Shown: positions 22,701-29,860 of the stretch, piece after piece | How the letters are laid out: every line of letters starts with the position of its first letter | How positions within the stretch are numbered: position 1 is the stretch's first letter | Notes under the pieces: generated by a model | What the model was told of the DNA's origin: nothing | Databases searched by the model: none | Seen by the model: the letters and a program-made list of their open reading frames with translations, nothing else | Program-made: the position numbers and the translations under genes | Virus record (IMG/VR): IMGVR_UViG_3300033984_000393 | Location: 1-51,506 of that record | Origin: a virus | Strand: one strand, 5' to 3' | DNA length: 51,506 bases

Positions 22701-22855
22701 GATGTATTAATAGCATTGATTGCATTAGTCCATACACCTTCTGGTATATAAATTTCAGAATAATCCTTAACCATTCCTTTTGCAAAACTATTTGTTTTAC
22801 CTGTACTGGTTCCTTGAGACGGTGTGTTATCTTGGTTTGTTGTATCTTCAGCCAT
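16787..22855 (-). CDS. crAss-like tail muzzle/stabilisation-type protein with inserted vWA and Cys-rich region (2022 aa)
   Basis: The N-terminal block (NSFAKGMVKDYSEIYIPEGV, then GNIGNEQSNL) and the C-terminal block from about 1750 (IEWTISYDPKSKMWVSFHDW, then HNERFDSFTNYY and NRAIIYNSEQ) match what I know of the large conserved tail protein of crAss-like phages, the muzzle that caps the short tail. A hydrophobic Gly/Ala-rich region lies at about 630-780. Between the blocks sit Cys-rich repeats at about 1320-1400, a von Willebrand A-like domain at about 1418-1615 (ADIIILISPCPGT, KIIILVTDFPDYL) and a second Cys-rich stretch at about 1620-1720. The MIDAS DxSxS pattern is not intact. The gene overlaps both neighbours by one or a few bases. 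The muzzle assignment is from remembered similarity. Confidence 0.8.
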   Translation of the reverse strand: MAEDTTNQDNTPSQGTSTGKTNSFAKGMVKDYSEIYIPEGVWTNAINAINTSHKGDEGNIGNEQSNLYCTSSTYSIIGLLHKYKTEWVVFSTNNVNSEIGIFDESNCSYTVLINDPCLNFNTKYLITGAVKYNADCSYSAYWADNNNPDRTMILDIARIPYMCNPIADSCGEETCTNELDCDQLRLHPFVEQPCVTVETSVGAGQLQNGSYQAVVAYSHNGIKLTDYFTPSTPQALWDHSSFGGSLDIFISGLDTNFEEYELVIISNIAQQTVAKKIGNYSVSQTKVHLDQYLESLETIPLSLIPLKSQVYEKSKKMFSLNNYLIRTSVTTQPYFNYQPFANRIRTEWVAVQYPADYYWKGGNKTGYMRDEVYSFFIRWVYKTGARSASFHIPGRSSLPSDLIELSLSNPDLLPGKNKVWQIYDTATAAGLSGTLSDGGVIIAKGNMAYWESTQEYPNNHPEIWGDLCNTPIRHHKMPSNETTHIHDSTGNFINILAVQFNNILHPIDNQGNPLTDISGYEILRGSREGNRTIVAKGLFNNMLEYDIPGATAGTRKGLIQNYPYNDLRPDPFLNSGIKPLNDYFSFNSPEIAFVKPYLGRGVYARIYKEQYGVATGAYEIPYNHPKFKVITDTAFAVGAVFGLGIALLSIMGKTSTTTNNTGHTTLPFVGEIKNTTIPWVTTAAGGSNTLESSHVTRNPLSNFSNSVGMSTEGNAGSAAGNLVGYLAQGISNIGTTGATAGATLATIGNIVTAVTNITTAAFYWYQATQQLIEIIRKLIPYRNYVVQYNSHGFYNSHGNVTNTNLPTGINPSFNRTISSGGLKYIGTGIQDFNATKRINNLFRGKYVCLNLITGATLPDIVGTNADKSKVHVTTGSPFNIKNTDIASYYGALKLDFENQYGQLNSIVQIPTDSCVYPTLAQLNTTDFTEPIFGGDVYVNRYTDKNSYFFFNTWLINEPNGIEFNYQNYFNGPEATYWANFEEYDIRSDFTVGIDWSPPGMDIGTPSDKHHFYGSTQGVSFAVNNSWMYLFNNGVKDFFAESELNMAFRDYGENDWEKFYDVYGTSFNDLQTMFRSDIITKPVFYKYDLSLSTSKLYNNFISWGLLLPPDYDPALYESCYEYFPYRGIYSLQQQDGLKRDNWRNFLPLNYYTFEGVVTNIKAINSSGALILYEDFSPTQFVGVDTLKTETGGTKITIGDGGLFANNIQSLVNAEDVMEYGASISNRATLNTPYGLFFVSQKAGKIIQYGGEGMNEISKSGMKNWFLQNLPSELLEAFPDYTEYDNPVSGIAVQAVFDAQYELLYFTKKDYKPLDCVGYDPNFGFYNSCSPNNNIVSCNEVQGYVYNPVTNKCERTVTSPACAPGYVLVFNSETDLWECQPPADEPVALCEPGWTYDAATNTCSEINTSSATATPVTSCRADIIILISPCPGTNPTIRRKKFINRLIDNIAVGLNSTTGDYRLQVLTMGASSTSQTVKLFSGPGDWQGVPGGTAGYFKSIAYDNATQCNQQNIIYQGLTYAADKLHTAESIIRPLTGSANQLTQPSRTNVRKIIILVTDFPDYLNNGINFTPAFGTCVANNTNDYPVPPATGHYPNSIFFSQAMRTSVNQAKCLIQNLPSLEIFVAADTATRSGETNAQRMTYYTDVRSAGAPYIINDSNAETLADALIDDLVTLPSSTFKPAICSTVNTYTCPSGCTLVGTQCRCMVTQPALLVCDPTCSIVPDGINANCVCSISSVPTQCGTCEVVDGLCSCLEQVTPNITPVLTAISLDDTKFFEKIEWTISYDPKSKMWVSFHDWHPTFMIPSYSHFFTIKDNSFWKHNERFDSFTNYYNINDADITKDYGWEVEYNIVTPNQITTLRSVEYYMEAYKYYNDGKDMFHILDENFNRAIIYNSEQVSPLLSLKIKDKNNPLEVLLYPIVNSVTTEILASKEENKYRFNNFYDITKDRHEYPSATLIVPMFITAPDGYHKSINPNYVNVLKAPTEHKKFRHFGNKIILRKTQSGDKKMLLKLVNSKMLNSPR

Positions 22856-24000
22856 TATAAATAGTTTTTAAACATATTGTAATAATTATGATATTGTGCT
22901 TTTCTATTCATATCATGCATTTTTTTCATTTCTGCAAAGTCAGGAGTATTGACATATGATAATGCATTATTTCTAGCAAGTCTTAACTGTCCACTCATTA
23001 ATTGTAAATGATTTTGCACAGGTTCACCAGCCATAAATAAGTTTTCAAATATTCTTTGCTTTAAAGCATATTCATAATATTCATTTGTATATGGATTATC
23101 TAATATAAGCAAGTTACCATCATCATCTTCCATGATTGATTGATAATTTAAAAACACAACACCTTCATCAAAGTTTACATGTAGAAAACCATTTTTTAAA
23201 TAAGCATCATAATAATTACCTTTCTTCATACCTAGACCAGTTATAAAACTGTCATCCATTCTTGCATCATAATCTTCTCTAGGTTCAGGTGATAATGATT
23301 CTGCTTTATGTATATGTAATCTAACAGGTTGTCTACTTTCAGTTCTTCTACCATTTGTAGTATAATGAACTCTTGGTGTACCATCTGCAGCACAATCAAG
23401 TAATGCAGGGCATGTTCCTGATCCTGTACCTACAGTGCTTATTTTAGCACCCATTACAATTATCTTAACTCCAATAAGAGTTTCAACTGATTCAGAATAT
23501 AGTCTAACATTATCCATGTCTAAAACAGTAACATCAAAATCTAACAAACTACCATCTGTATTAAAAGCTTGAATCACCACATTCATTGTATGTAACTGAT
23601 GATTAATTATATTCATACCTAATGTTACATCAGTGTATATAGTAGATTGATTAACAAACCTTGGCTCTAAAAAGTTTTGAGCTAGTATTACACCTTCAAG
23701 TATACCTTCAGTATATGTTTTATTATAACTTGGTATTTCAGATACCAGTCTATCTTCACATACTAATGCAAAATTTAAAACATCTAAGTTATCAGGTAAT
23801 CTACCTTTTCCTTTTACAATATCAATAACTCTAGATTTTTGCATATTAATACGCAAACCTAAATCATAGTTGCAACGCATTGCAACCTTAATCATTTGTT
23901 GAGGATTTAAAAGACCTTCAAGATCATAAGTGTATAAGTCAAGTTTAACACTATCCATTAAGTCATCGAAAGTTCTATATTTTGGTTCAGCTAATGGCAT
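22855..24000 (-). CDS. crAss-like ring/tail-tube type structural protein (381 aa)
   Basis: Frame of 381 codons starting MPLAEPKYRTFDDLMDSVKLDL. The first 100 residues (KYRTFDDL..., NYDLGLRINMQKSRVIDIVKGKGRLPDNLDVLNFAL) strongly resemble a structural protein found next to the muzzle gene in crAss-like phages, one of the proteins forming the ring stack or tube under the portal. No catalytic motif. A single CxxxxCxxxG segment lies near 190-200. The stop overlaps the start of the 2022-aa gene, and the upstream gene ends 6 nt before its ATG, giving a tight tail-assembly operon. Which ring or tube protein it is cannot be settled from sequence alone. Confidence 0.75.
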   Translation of the reverse strand: MPLAEPKYRTFDDLMDSVKLDLYTYDLEGLLNPQQMIKVAMRCNYDLGLRINMQKSRVIDIVKGKGRLPDNLDVLNFALVCEDRLVSEIPSYNKTYTEGILEGVILAQNFLEPRFVNQSTIYTDVTLGMNIINHQLHTMNVVIQAFNTDGSLLDFDVTVLDMDNVRLYSESVETLIGVKIIVMGAKISTVGTGSGTCPALLDCAADGTPRVHYTTNGRRTESRQPVRLHIHKAESLSPEPREDYDARMDDSFITGLGMKKGNYYDAYLKNGFLHVNFDEGVVFLNYQSIMEDDDGNLLILDNPYTNEYYEYALKQRIFENLFMAGEPVQNHLQLMSGQLRLARNNALSYVNTPDFAEMKKMHDMNRKAQYHNYYNMFKNYL

Positions 24001-24006
24001 AGTTTA

Positions 24007-24678
24007 TTATTTTAAAATATTTTTATTATCTTGTTGAGTATCTTGTGGTATATTAAGCATACCACTTAAATCTCTTATAACAAATTGTTCAATTTCAGCA
24101 TATAAATATTCAGGAATAGTAAACATTGTATCTTGTATATACGCACAGTCATCTGTAATATCACAATTATAAGAACTTATATCTCCTTCAAACAATCCTT
24201 CTATTCTTACAGCATCCCATTCTAAATTAGGAAAATAGACATATCCATCAAGATACCAATAATACTTTTTATTATTATACTTGAAAGTTTTTTGATTTAC
24301 CATTTTTTGAAACACAGAAGGGAATGTAGGCACTAATTCTTCAGAAAGGTCTATAGACATCACTGATCTAAATAAAGGTCCAAATACACCTTCAAATGCA
24401 CGTGGCACTTTTTCTTTTGTACGTTTGAATGTACAACCAGAAGTAATACAATGACATTGTGATTCAGCTCTATCTACTTCAATCAGTTCTACAAAATTCA
24501 ATACTTGAAAAACAGCATTAAATTTCATAATTTTATTTTGTACATCTTGCCTTCTAATAAGCATTTTAGCATGTTTCATTACCATAGAATATAAAAATCT
24601 ATCAGTAAGAAAAGCATCTTGCTTTACACCTTTTACTTGATTACGTATTCTTGATAAAACTTCACCTATTGGTATCAT
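24007..24678 (-). CDS. crAss-like neck/ring-type structural protein (223 aa)
   Basis: Frame of 223 codons starting MIPIGEVLSRIRNQVKGVKQDAF. The N-terminal helical segment (FLTDRFLYSMVMKHAKMLIRRQD) and overall size fit a head-tail connector or ring protein. I recall similar proteins beside the ring/tube gene in crAss-like genomes. A small Cys/His pocket, CHCITSGCTF near residues 70-78, is visible but is not a standard zinc motif. It sits between the 194-aa and 381-aa genes with 5-6 nt gaps, so it is co-translated with tail parts. No enzymatic motif. Function is inferred from neighbourhood and partial resemblance. Confidence 0.65.
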   Translation of the reverse strand: MIPIGEVLSRIRNQVKGVKQDAFLTDRFLYSMVMKHAKMLIRRQDVQNKIMKFNAVFQVLNFVELIEVDRAESQCHCITSGCTFKRTKEKVPRAFEGVFGPLFRSVMSIDLSEELVPTFPSVFQKMVNQKTFKYNNKKYYWYLDGYVYFPNLEWDAVRIEGLFEGDISSYNCDITDDCAYIQDTMFTIPEYLYAEIEQFVIRDLSGMLNIPQDTQQDNKNILK

Positions 24679-24683
24679 AACTT

Positions 24684-25268
24684 TTATATATCAAATTCAT
24701 TATATTCTTCTAAAAGAATCTTTGCTTCTTCTTGTCTTTCAAGTTTATAATTTTCTCTATTAAAGACTTTTGAAATTTTTACACGTGGATCTACTTCTAC
24801 ATATTTTTTCCAATTTTCAGAATATGTTGCACTTACTCTTCTACTAAAATCTCTAGTAGCATCAAATGCCCACAACTCATGATTTTTAAATCTATACTTA
24901 TTAGCAAAAGTTGTAAAAAATATTTTAGCAAGATGTTGATCACTTTCCCAATTTCTATGCTTTATTTTTTGCATGTACTCTAAGCTGGTTTTCATGTCCA
25001 TGTTATATCTTTTTTTAGGAGGAGGACATGTGCCAATAAATATGTGACCAATTTGTGATGGTAATTCAACACCATCTCTTACATCAATTACTGTTTTCCA
25101 TAAGTTTTCATTAAACTTATATATAATATTTTTTATTTCAGCATCTTCAATATGATTATATTGAGGAAATTTTAATCTGAATCCTTTTATAAAATCAACG
25201 TTCAGTGTATTAAAAACTTTTTTCCTAAATCTAGGAGCATTTAAATCTGGTTTTCTTATTTCATTCAT
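24684..25268 (-). CDS. conserved crAss-like tail-region protein (194 aa)
   Basis: Frame of 194 codons starting MNEIRKPDLNAPRFRKKVFNTLN. It is basic and rich in aromatic residues. The patterns KFPQYNHIEDAEIKNIIYKFNENLW and GHIFIGTCPPPKKRYNMDM resemble a small conserved protein I associate with the crAss-like tail region, but I cannot name its role. No membrane segment, signal peptide or catalytic motif. It heads the set 194 aa, 223 aa, 381 aa, 2022 aa, 2184 aa, all separated by six nucleotides or less or overlapping, so it may start a tail-assembly transcription unit. The 61 nt upstream is AT-rich and has no clear TAnnTTTG box. Confidence 0.65.
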   Translation of the reverse strand: MNEIRKPDLNAPRFRKKVFNTLNVDFIKGFRLKFPQYNHIEDAEIKNIIYKFNENLWKTVIDVRDGVELPSQIGHIFIGTCPPPKKRYNMDMKTSLEYMQKIKHRNWESDQHLAKIFFTTFANKYRFKNHELWAFDATRDFSRRVSATYSENWKKYVEVDPRVKISKVFNRENYKLERQEEAKILLEEYNEFDI

Positions 25269-25329
25269 ACAGTATACATTAAGAATTTACTAAAAATTAT
25301 GTACATATTAAAGATTTTTTAAAACTATA

Positions 25330-26598
25330 TTATATTGTAAATACAAATTCTGATATTAATCCTTTATTTGCTTCATGTATATGTACAATTGCAGCACGTT
25401 GATTTCCTGTCCATTTGTTATGATAATGATAATAATCAGATGAAGTCAATGCAGGAATTATTCTTGTGATAAAACCTTGTTCTTCATTTTCAGTAATTAC
25501 TTCTTTTGTTTTTCTACCATGATAATGTCCTGTATATAAAAATCTATGTTTAGAATTTCCCCATTCTTTTGAAAACTCTGTAGCAAATACTAAAGGGTTG
25601 TTTTTAGAAGATACATCCCCATGTTCTAATGCAATCATGTTAGTGTGATACATTATTACTTTTCTTTCTCTATAAGAAGTATTAAAAACAATATCTCCTG
25701 ATAATTTAAAAACTTGAGATACTGCATGTATCAAATGAAATGAAGATAATCTGTCATGATTCCCAGGAATAAATACTACTTCAAGTTTATCACAAAAATG
25801 TTTTATTTTTCCTATTGCCAAACACACTGCATCAAATGCTTTCATGTATGCTTTAGTTGCTGTTTCTGAATTTTCTACAAGTGTGCCTTTTGTTGTTGTA
25901 CCATCAAAGGTATCCATATTAAGAGTATCAGGTCCTATAACAAATATAACTTTTTCAAGATTATAATTTGCATATGCTTTTCCTATTAGATAACATATTG
26001 CTTTGTCTACTACAACACCCATGTTTTCATTACCTGGTTTACCAAAATGTAAGTCTTGTAAAGAAATAACCCCACATACTTTTTCTGAAGATGATTCATT
26101 TAAGTACACAGGGTTTATTTTATCGTAAACAGGAAGTTCATATTTTGATAACTCTTCAATAAAAGAATTTTGAACTATTTGTTCTTTTGGCAATCTAGTT
26201 ATTAATGCAGATACTAACCATTTATTATTTTGTTCTTTATTCCAAAACTGAGATAATTTCCATATTGTAGTATCAATTCCTAAAAGTTTAATTATCTCAT
26301 CAGGTGTCTTAGGTTCTGTAGTTGATATACCTGTTATCTTACTTGTACCTGTATCTAAGTTCTGATGTGTTTCAATTACTTTTGATTTTACATCATTTTG
26401 TTTAAGAAGGATGTTATCAATATTTGCAAAAAAAAGATCATCCATCATTTGATCTTCAGAAGTATTTTTAATAACCTCTAATGTTTTTTTCTTTATAAAC
26501 ATATAATCATTAAATGATAATCCTAATCGTTCTGCTTCTTTAGTGTTTGAATTTTTTCTTGTTAATCCTTGATAAACTAATTTACTAATAAGTCTCAT
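25330..26598 (-). CDS. calcineurin-like metallophosphoesterase
   Basis: I place the start at the ATG at 26598 (MRLISKLVYQGLT), giving 422 aa. The frame stays open to 26700, but that extension would run into the promoter and terminator. Metallophosphoesterase motifs appear in order: DLHFG near 181 (DxH), GPDTLN near 220 (a variant of GDxxN), GNHD near 277, EHGD near 323 and GHYH near 356. These are the metal-binding residues of the family, so the enzyme is probably active on a phosphodiester or phosphomonoester. The N-terminal 130 residues look helical and may bind DNA. Its own promoter and a preceding terminator separate it from the fibre gene, and the tail operon follows after 61 nt. Substrate unknown. 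Confidence 0.85.
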   Translation of the reverse strand: MRLISKLVYQGLTRKNSNTKEAERLGLSFNDYMFIKKKTLEVIKNTSEDQMMDDLFFANIDNILLKQNDVKSKVIETHQNLDTGTSKITGISTTEPKTPDEIIKLLGIDTTIWKLSQFWNKEQNNKWLVSALITRLPKEQIVQNSFIEELSKYELPVYDKINPVYLNESSSEKVCGVISLQDLHFGKPGNENMGVVVDKAICYLIGKAYANYNLEKVIFVIGPDTLNMDTFDGTTTKGTLVENSETATKAYMKAFDAVCLAIGKIKHFCDKLEVVFIPGNHDRLSSFHLIHAVSQVFKLSGDIVFNTSYRERKVIMYHTNMIALEHGDVSSKNNPLVFATEFSKEWGNSKHRFLYTGHYHGRKTKEVITENEEQGFITRIIPALTSSDYYHYHNKWTGNQRAAIVHIHEANKGLISEFVFTI

Positions 26599-26619
26599 AA
26601 TTAAATGGTTAAAGTTATA

Positions 26620-26650
26620 CAAATATACTAAAAGTTTTATAAAAAAAACA
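26620..26650 (-). promoter_or_regulatory. Bacteroidota-type promoter for the metallophosphoesterase
   Basis: On the minus strand a TTG (plus positions 26648-26650) is followed after 21 nt by TATATTTG (26620-26627), a full TAnnTTTG -7 box, 21 nt before the ATG at 26598. The -33-like TTG lies in the U-tract side of the preceding terminator, so terminator and promoter are nested. Confidence 0.6.
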
Positions 26651-26670
26651 ACCCTTGCATAACAGCAAGG
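26639..26670 (-). terminator. Rho-independent terminator after the 949-aa fibre gene
   Basis: Minus-strand stem CCCTTGC, loop TGTTAT, stem GCAAGGG (plus 26651-26670), a perfect 7-bp hairpin, is followed by TTGTTTTTTT. It lies about 47 nt past the stop at 26717. A second, weaker inverted repeat (CAGAAAATGG with CCATTTCTG) sits between the stop and this hairpin. Confidence 0.85.
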
Positions 26671-26716
26671 GAAGTTCCTCAGAAAATGGAAAACCAACAA
26701 ACCATTTCTGATAATA

Positions 26717-29566
26717 TTACATAAAATAATCAGCTATTGTTTTAACCATTATTGGATCAGTATTAATACCAATTGTTGTTGATCCTATATTAACTGTACC
26801 ATTTACATTAAGAACATAATAAGAATTTGTACCTGTTGAAAGATAATTATTTAAAACTCCTCCAAACAATACTCTATTATCATTTAATACTTTGATGTCC
26901 ATACCACTTCTGTAAAAAGTGTCATTAAGAGATTTAACCCATATGCTTGAAATATCTACAGTAAATGATGTATCAACTGTACCATTTGTATTAATTTTTA
27001 CAAGTGCATTTACACGTGAAGTATTATACATTCCAAAGTTTCCAGTAATTAATAATCCATTAATATGTGGTACAATTTTTTCAATACTAACAGCAAAATC
27101 ACCTTCTGAATATTGTGAAGCTTCTGTTGAAAATATTACTTTTTTCCAACCTGAATTGATACCATCTAATAAAAATCCACTACCAGAATTAAATTCTAAT
27201 GTTGGTGCTATGCTACCATTGTTTTTAATTTTTACTATATGATTTGCTGTTATTCCTTTATATGTATAAAAAGCACCTCCAGCATATATATCATTATTTG
27301 AATCAATGTGTACAGTTTTTACAAGTGAGTATCTATTACTACTATTAGCTCTTGTAGTTTGTAATGCAGAAAAACTTGTTCCTGATACAACAAATGTAGG
27401 ATCAAGAGTACCATCAGTTTTTAATCTTAATATATTATGTGCAGGTGTAGCAACATTTAAAATACTAGAAATTGAATTAAACAAACCACCAACTACAATT
27501 TTACCATTTCCATCAATTTGTATATCATAAACACCTTGGTGAAAATTTGAACTTCCAGGAAGACCACCTACTCCTATTTTAAAAGTTGAACTAGATATAA
27601 TAGCACCTGTTGTTGCATCTAAACAAACTAAATTTTTTGAACAATTTGCACCTTTATACATATCAAATCTTCCACCTACATAAAGTCTATTAGATGCACT
27701 ATCATATTTTATACTTCTTATAACAGGTACTACTCCAACTGCTAGATTAGCACTATTTACTGCAAACCCAACACCACCTAATGTGCTAGTAAGAAATGTT
27801 CTATTTATTGTTGTATAAGCTGTGCCTGTTCGTGATGAACAATTTAATTTAACAATACCACCACTTATAAAAAACCCAGCTTCATCAGCTAAACTTACAG
27901 GAGTTTTACCTGCAAGAAATAAACCATCATTGCATAATTCAGATGTCCAAAAGGTTGGAAAGTTATAATTACCACTACCAGGTGTAGAGTTAATAACAGG
28001 AAATGCTGATTCTATTGCACCAGTAGAAATATTAATTTTTAACAATGTTTCTTGTGGTGATTCAAAAGTTCCTGCTATTAAGTTTGTTATTTCTCCATTA
28101 CATGCTTCTGGTTGAGGGCAGTCTGGTATTTGAATAGTAAATGGTGTTGGTTCACTATCTAAAAGTGCACAAGTTGTAACAACAGTACCAGTATAAATTA
28201 CACCACACACCCATGGAAAACTAAATGAAGGTGATGAACTTACAAGAGATGTAGCTGTTCCTCCTGGATAATTATAAGTTAAAGTATAATTTGTTGCTCC
28301 AGATATAGCAGTAAATGTTATTTGAACATTTGCTCCAACTACAACTGCAATAGGACTAATTGGTTGACCACAACTTGGATCACAACATGATTGTTGTGTA
28401 GAAGGTGATGGATCACATGTTCCATTACCTGATGCAGGTGTAGTTATAGTACACACACGTGTTTGCATACATGATGCATTACAATCACCCCATTCTTCAC
28501 AAGTCCAAACACAATCAACATCAGCTGGTTGTGTACATGTTCCACCAAGTGCAGATGATATCATAAATGAACCAGGGTTTAAAGAACCAGCAACCCCTGT
28601 ACCAACAGGATAAATACTTGTTGCATTTAATAAACCTATATTACCTAATACATTGCTTGTAACTGTATAACTAGTATTGTTATATAAAAGTGTAATTGTA
28701 TGTAATGTTCCTAAAACATCAACCACATAAGAATACTTAGGATGACGATAAGTATCATATGGAGTATTAAACGCTGCAATACTATTAAAAAATTCATAAA
28801 CTCTTCCTCCAACAGTAAGTTGTAAATGAAAACAAATTAAATATGTAGGACAGGTAGTAAGAGTAGATTGTATAAGATCTAAATAATTTGTATCATCTTG
28901 TGGGTTATTCCACAACTGAGTAGTTGTGTTAGATACAGGATAATAATTATCATTATTGTCTAATGTAAAATCAGGAAAATCAGCAACACCCAGTGAAGGT
29001 GAAATACGCCATTTATCATCTACATTACTCCACCAAACTGATTGAGGATTTGTACATATAGTAAATGAGTAATAAGGTTTACCATCATGCATGCCTGAAG
29101 GAGCAACAGTAATTTGTGTTCCAAGAGGTTCTGTCCCACATATATCACTTCCAAAAGTAAAACATACACTGTTAACAGTACAGTCTTCATATTCTATTAA
29201 AGGTCCACAAGCAACACCACCATTTGAAGCAGGAGTAATAACAGTTTTTGTACGTGTTCTTCTACCACAAGTTAAAGTTTCACCTACATAGTAGCATTCA
29301 CATTCACTCCATGCACTCCAATTACTTAGTACACAATCTACAGGTGCACAACAACCACAATCAGGTAATGTATTATCAAATATATCTAGTATATCTAAAA
29401 AAGTCATTCCTGCTCTTATACCTAAACAAGTGATGTCTTCACCAGTATATATTACACAAGCAGCATTATATTCATCACCACACAATCCTGTTAAATCAGG
29501 AAGTGGTAAAGGTGTTACAGTACCAGGACAAGGTGAGCAATTATCGCAGTTATCATTTGGATACAT
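26717..29566 (-). CDS. adhesin/tail-fibre-like protein with TSP1-like, Fn3-like and beta-propeller-like parts (949 aa)
   Basis: Residues 30-67 hold the shared module (AACVIYTGEDITCLGIRAG) also present in the next two genes upstream. Residues 80-130 look like a thrombospondin type-1 repeat: SNWSAWSECEC, then CGRRTRT and spaced cysteines. A second, looser TSP1-like unit lies at about 350-394 (CEEWGDCNASCMQTRVC). A fibronectin-III-like stretch follows at 400-480. From about 490 to 940 there are repeated blades of the type DGTLDPTFVVSG...DIYAGGAFYTYKG, resembling short delta-60/DUF5122-style beta-propeller repeats. No signal peptide. The gene ends at a strong terminator. Receptor binding is inferred from domain type and position among structural genes; no protein partner is shown. 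Confidence 0.75.
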   Translation of the reverse strand: MYPNDNCDNCSPCPGTVTPLPLPDLTGLCGDEYNAACVIYTGEDITCLGIRAGMTFLDILDIFDNTLPDCGCCAPVDCVLSNWSAWSECECYYVGETLTCGRRTRTKTVITPASNGGVACGPLIEYEDCTVNSVCFTFGSDICGTEPLGTQITVAPSGMHDGKPYYSFTICTNPQSVWWSNVDDKWRISPSLGVADFPDFTLDNNDNYYPVSNTTTQLWNNPQDDTNYLDLIQSTLTTCPTYLICFHLQLTVGGRVYEFFNSIAAFNTPYDTYRHPKYSYVVDVLGTLHTITLLYNNTSYTVTSNVLGNIGLLNATSIYPVGTGVAGSLNPGSFMISSALGGTCTQPADVDCVWTCEEWGDCNASCMQTRVCTITTPASGNGTCDPSPSTQQSCCDPSCGQPISPIAVVVGANVQITFTAISGATNYTLTYNYPGGTATSLVSSSPSFSFPWVCGVIYTGTVVTTCALLDSEPTPFTIQIPDCPQPEACNGEITNLIAGTFESPQETLLKINISTGAIESAFPVINSTPGSGNYNFPTFWTSELCNDGLFLAGKTPVSLADEAGFFISGGIVKLNCSSRTGTAYTTINRTFLTSTLGGVGFAVNSANLAVGVVPVIRSIKYDSASNRLYVGGRFDMYKGANCSKNLVCLDATTGAIISSSTFKIGVGGLPGSSNFHQGVYDIQIDGNGKIVVGGLFNSISSILNVATPAHNILRLKTDGTLDPTFVVSGTSFSALQTTRANSSNRYSLVKTVHIDSNNDIYAGGAFYTYKGITANHIVKIKNNGSIAPTLEFNSGSGFLLDGINSGWKKVIFSTEASQYSEGDFAVSIEKIVPHINGLLITGNFGMYNTSRVNALVKINTNGTVDTSFTVDISSIWVKSLNDTFYRSGMDIKVLNDNRVLFGGVLNNYLSTGTNSYYVLNVNGTVNIGSTTIGINTDPIMVKTIADYFM

Positions 29567-29589
29567 ATTATATTTATTTAATAATTATT

Positions 29590-29838
29590 TTAAACATCTA
29601 CACAACATTCACATATTCTTGTTGCCAAAGTTTGAATAATAGTGTTTATAGTATCATTAGTTGAAATACCAATACATAAAAGATCAGGACCAGTATATAT
29701 TACACAAGCACCATCATAATGCTCAACACAATCTTCACCTATACATATAGGAGGTGTAGGAGGTGTAGGAGGAACAACTGGCGGGCAGCAATTATTACAA
29801 TTACATCCAGGATTACAGTTAGGGTTAGTACAAGACAT
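29590..29838 (-). CDS. small Cys-rich protein sharing the fibre N-terminal module (82 aa)
   Basis: An 82-codon frame starting MSCTNPNCNPGCNCNNCCPPVVPP. The first half is Cys-, Asn- and Pro-rich. The second half (GACVIYTGPDLLCIGISTN, ending RICECC) repeats the module at the N-terminus of the 949-aa and 533-aa neighbours. It consists of little more than the module, so it may be a free adapter, a small virion decoration, or the remnant of a fibre that lost its distal part. At the DNA level 22 bp around the TGP motif are identical to the 949-aa gene. It lies 23 nt before that gene's start and 22 nt after the 533-aa stop. Confidence 0.75.
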   Translation of the reverse strand: MSCTNPNCNPGCNCNNCCPPVVPPTPPTPPICIGEDCVEHYDGACVIYTGPDLLCIGISTNDTINTIIQTLATRICECCVDV

Positions 29839-29860
29839 ATTATTTATTATTTATTTATTA

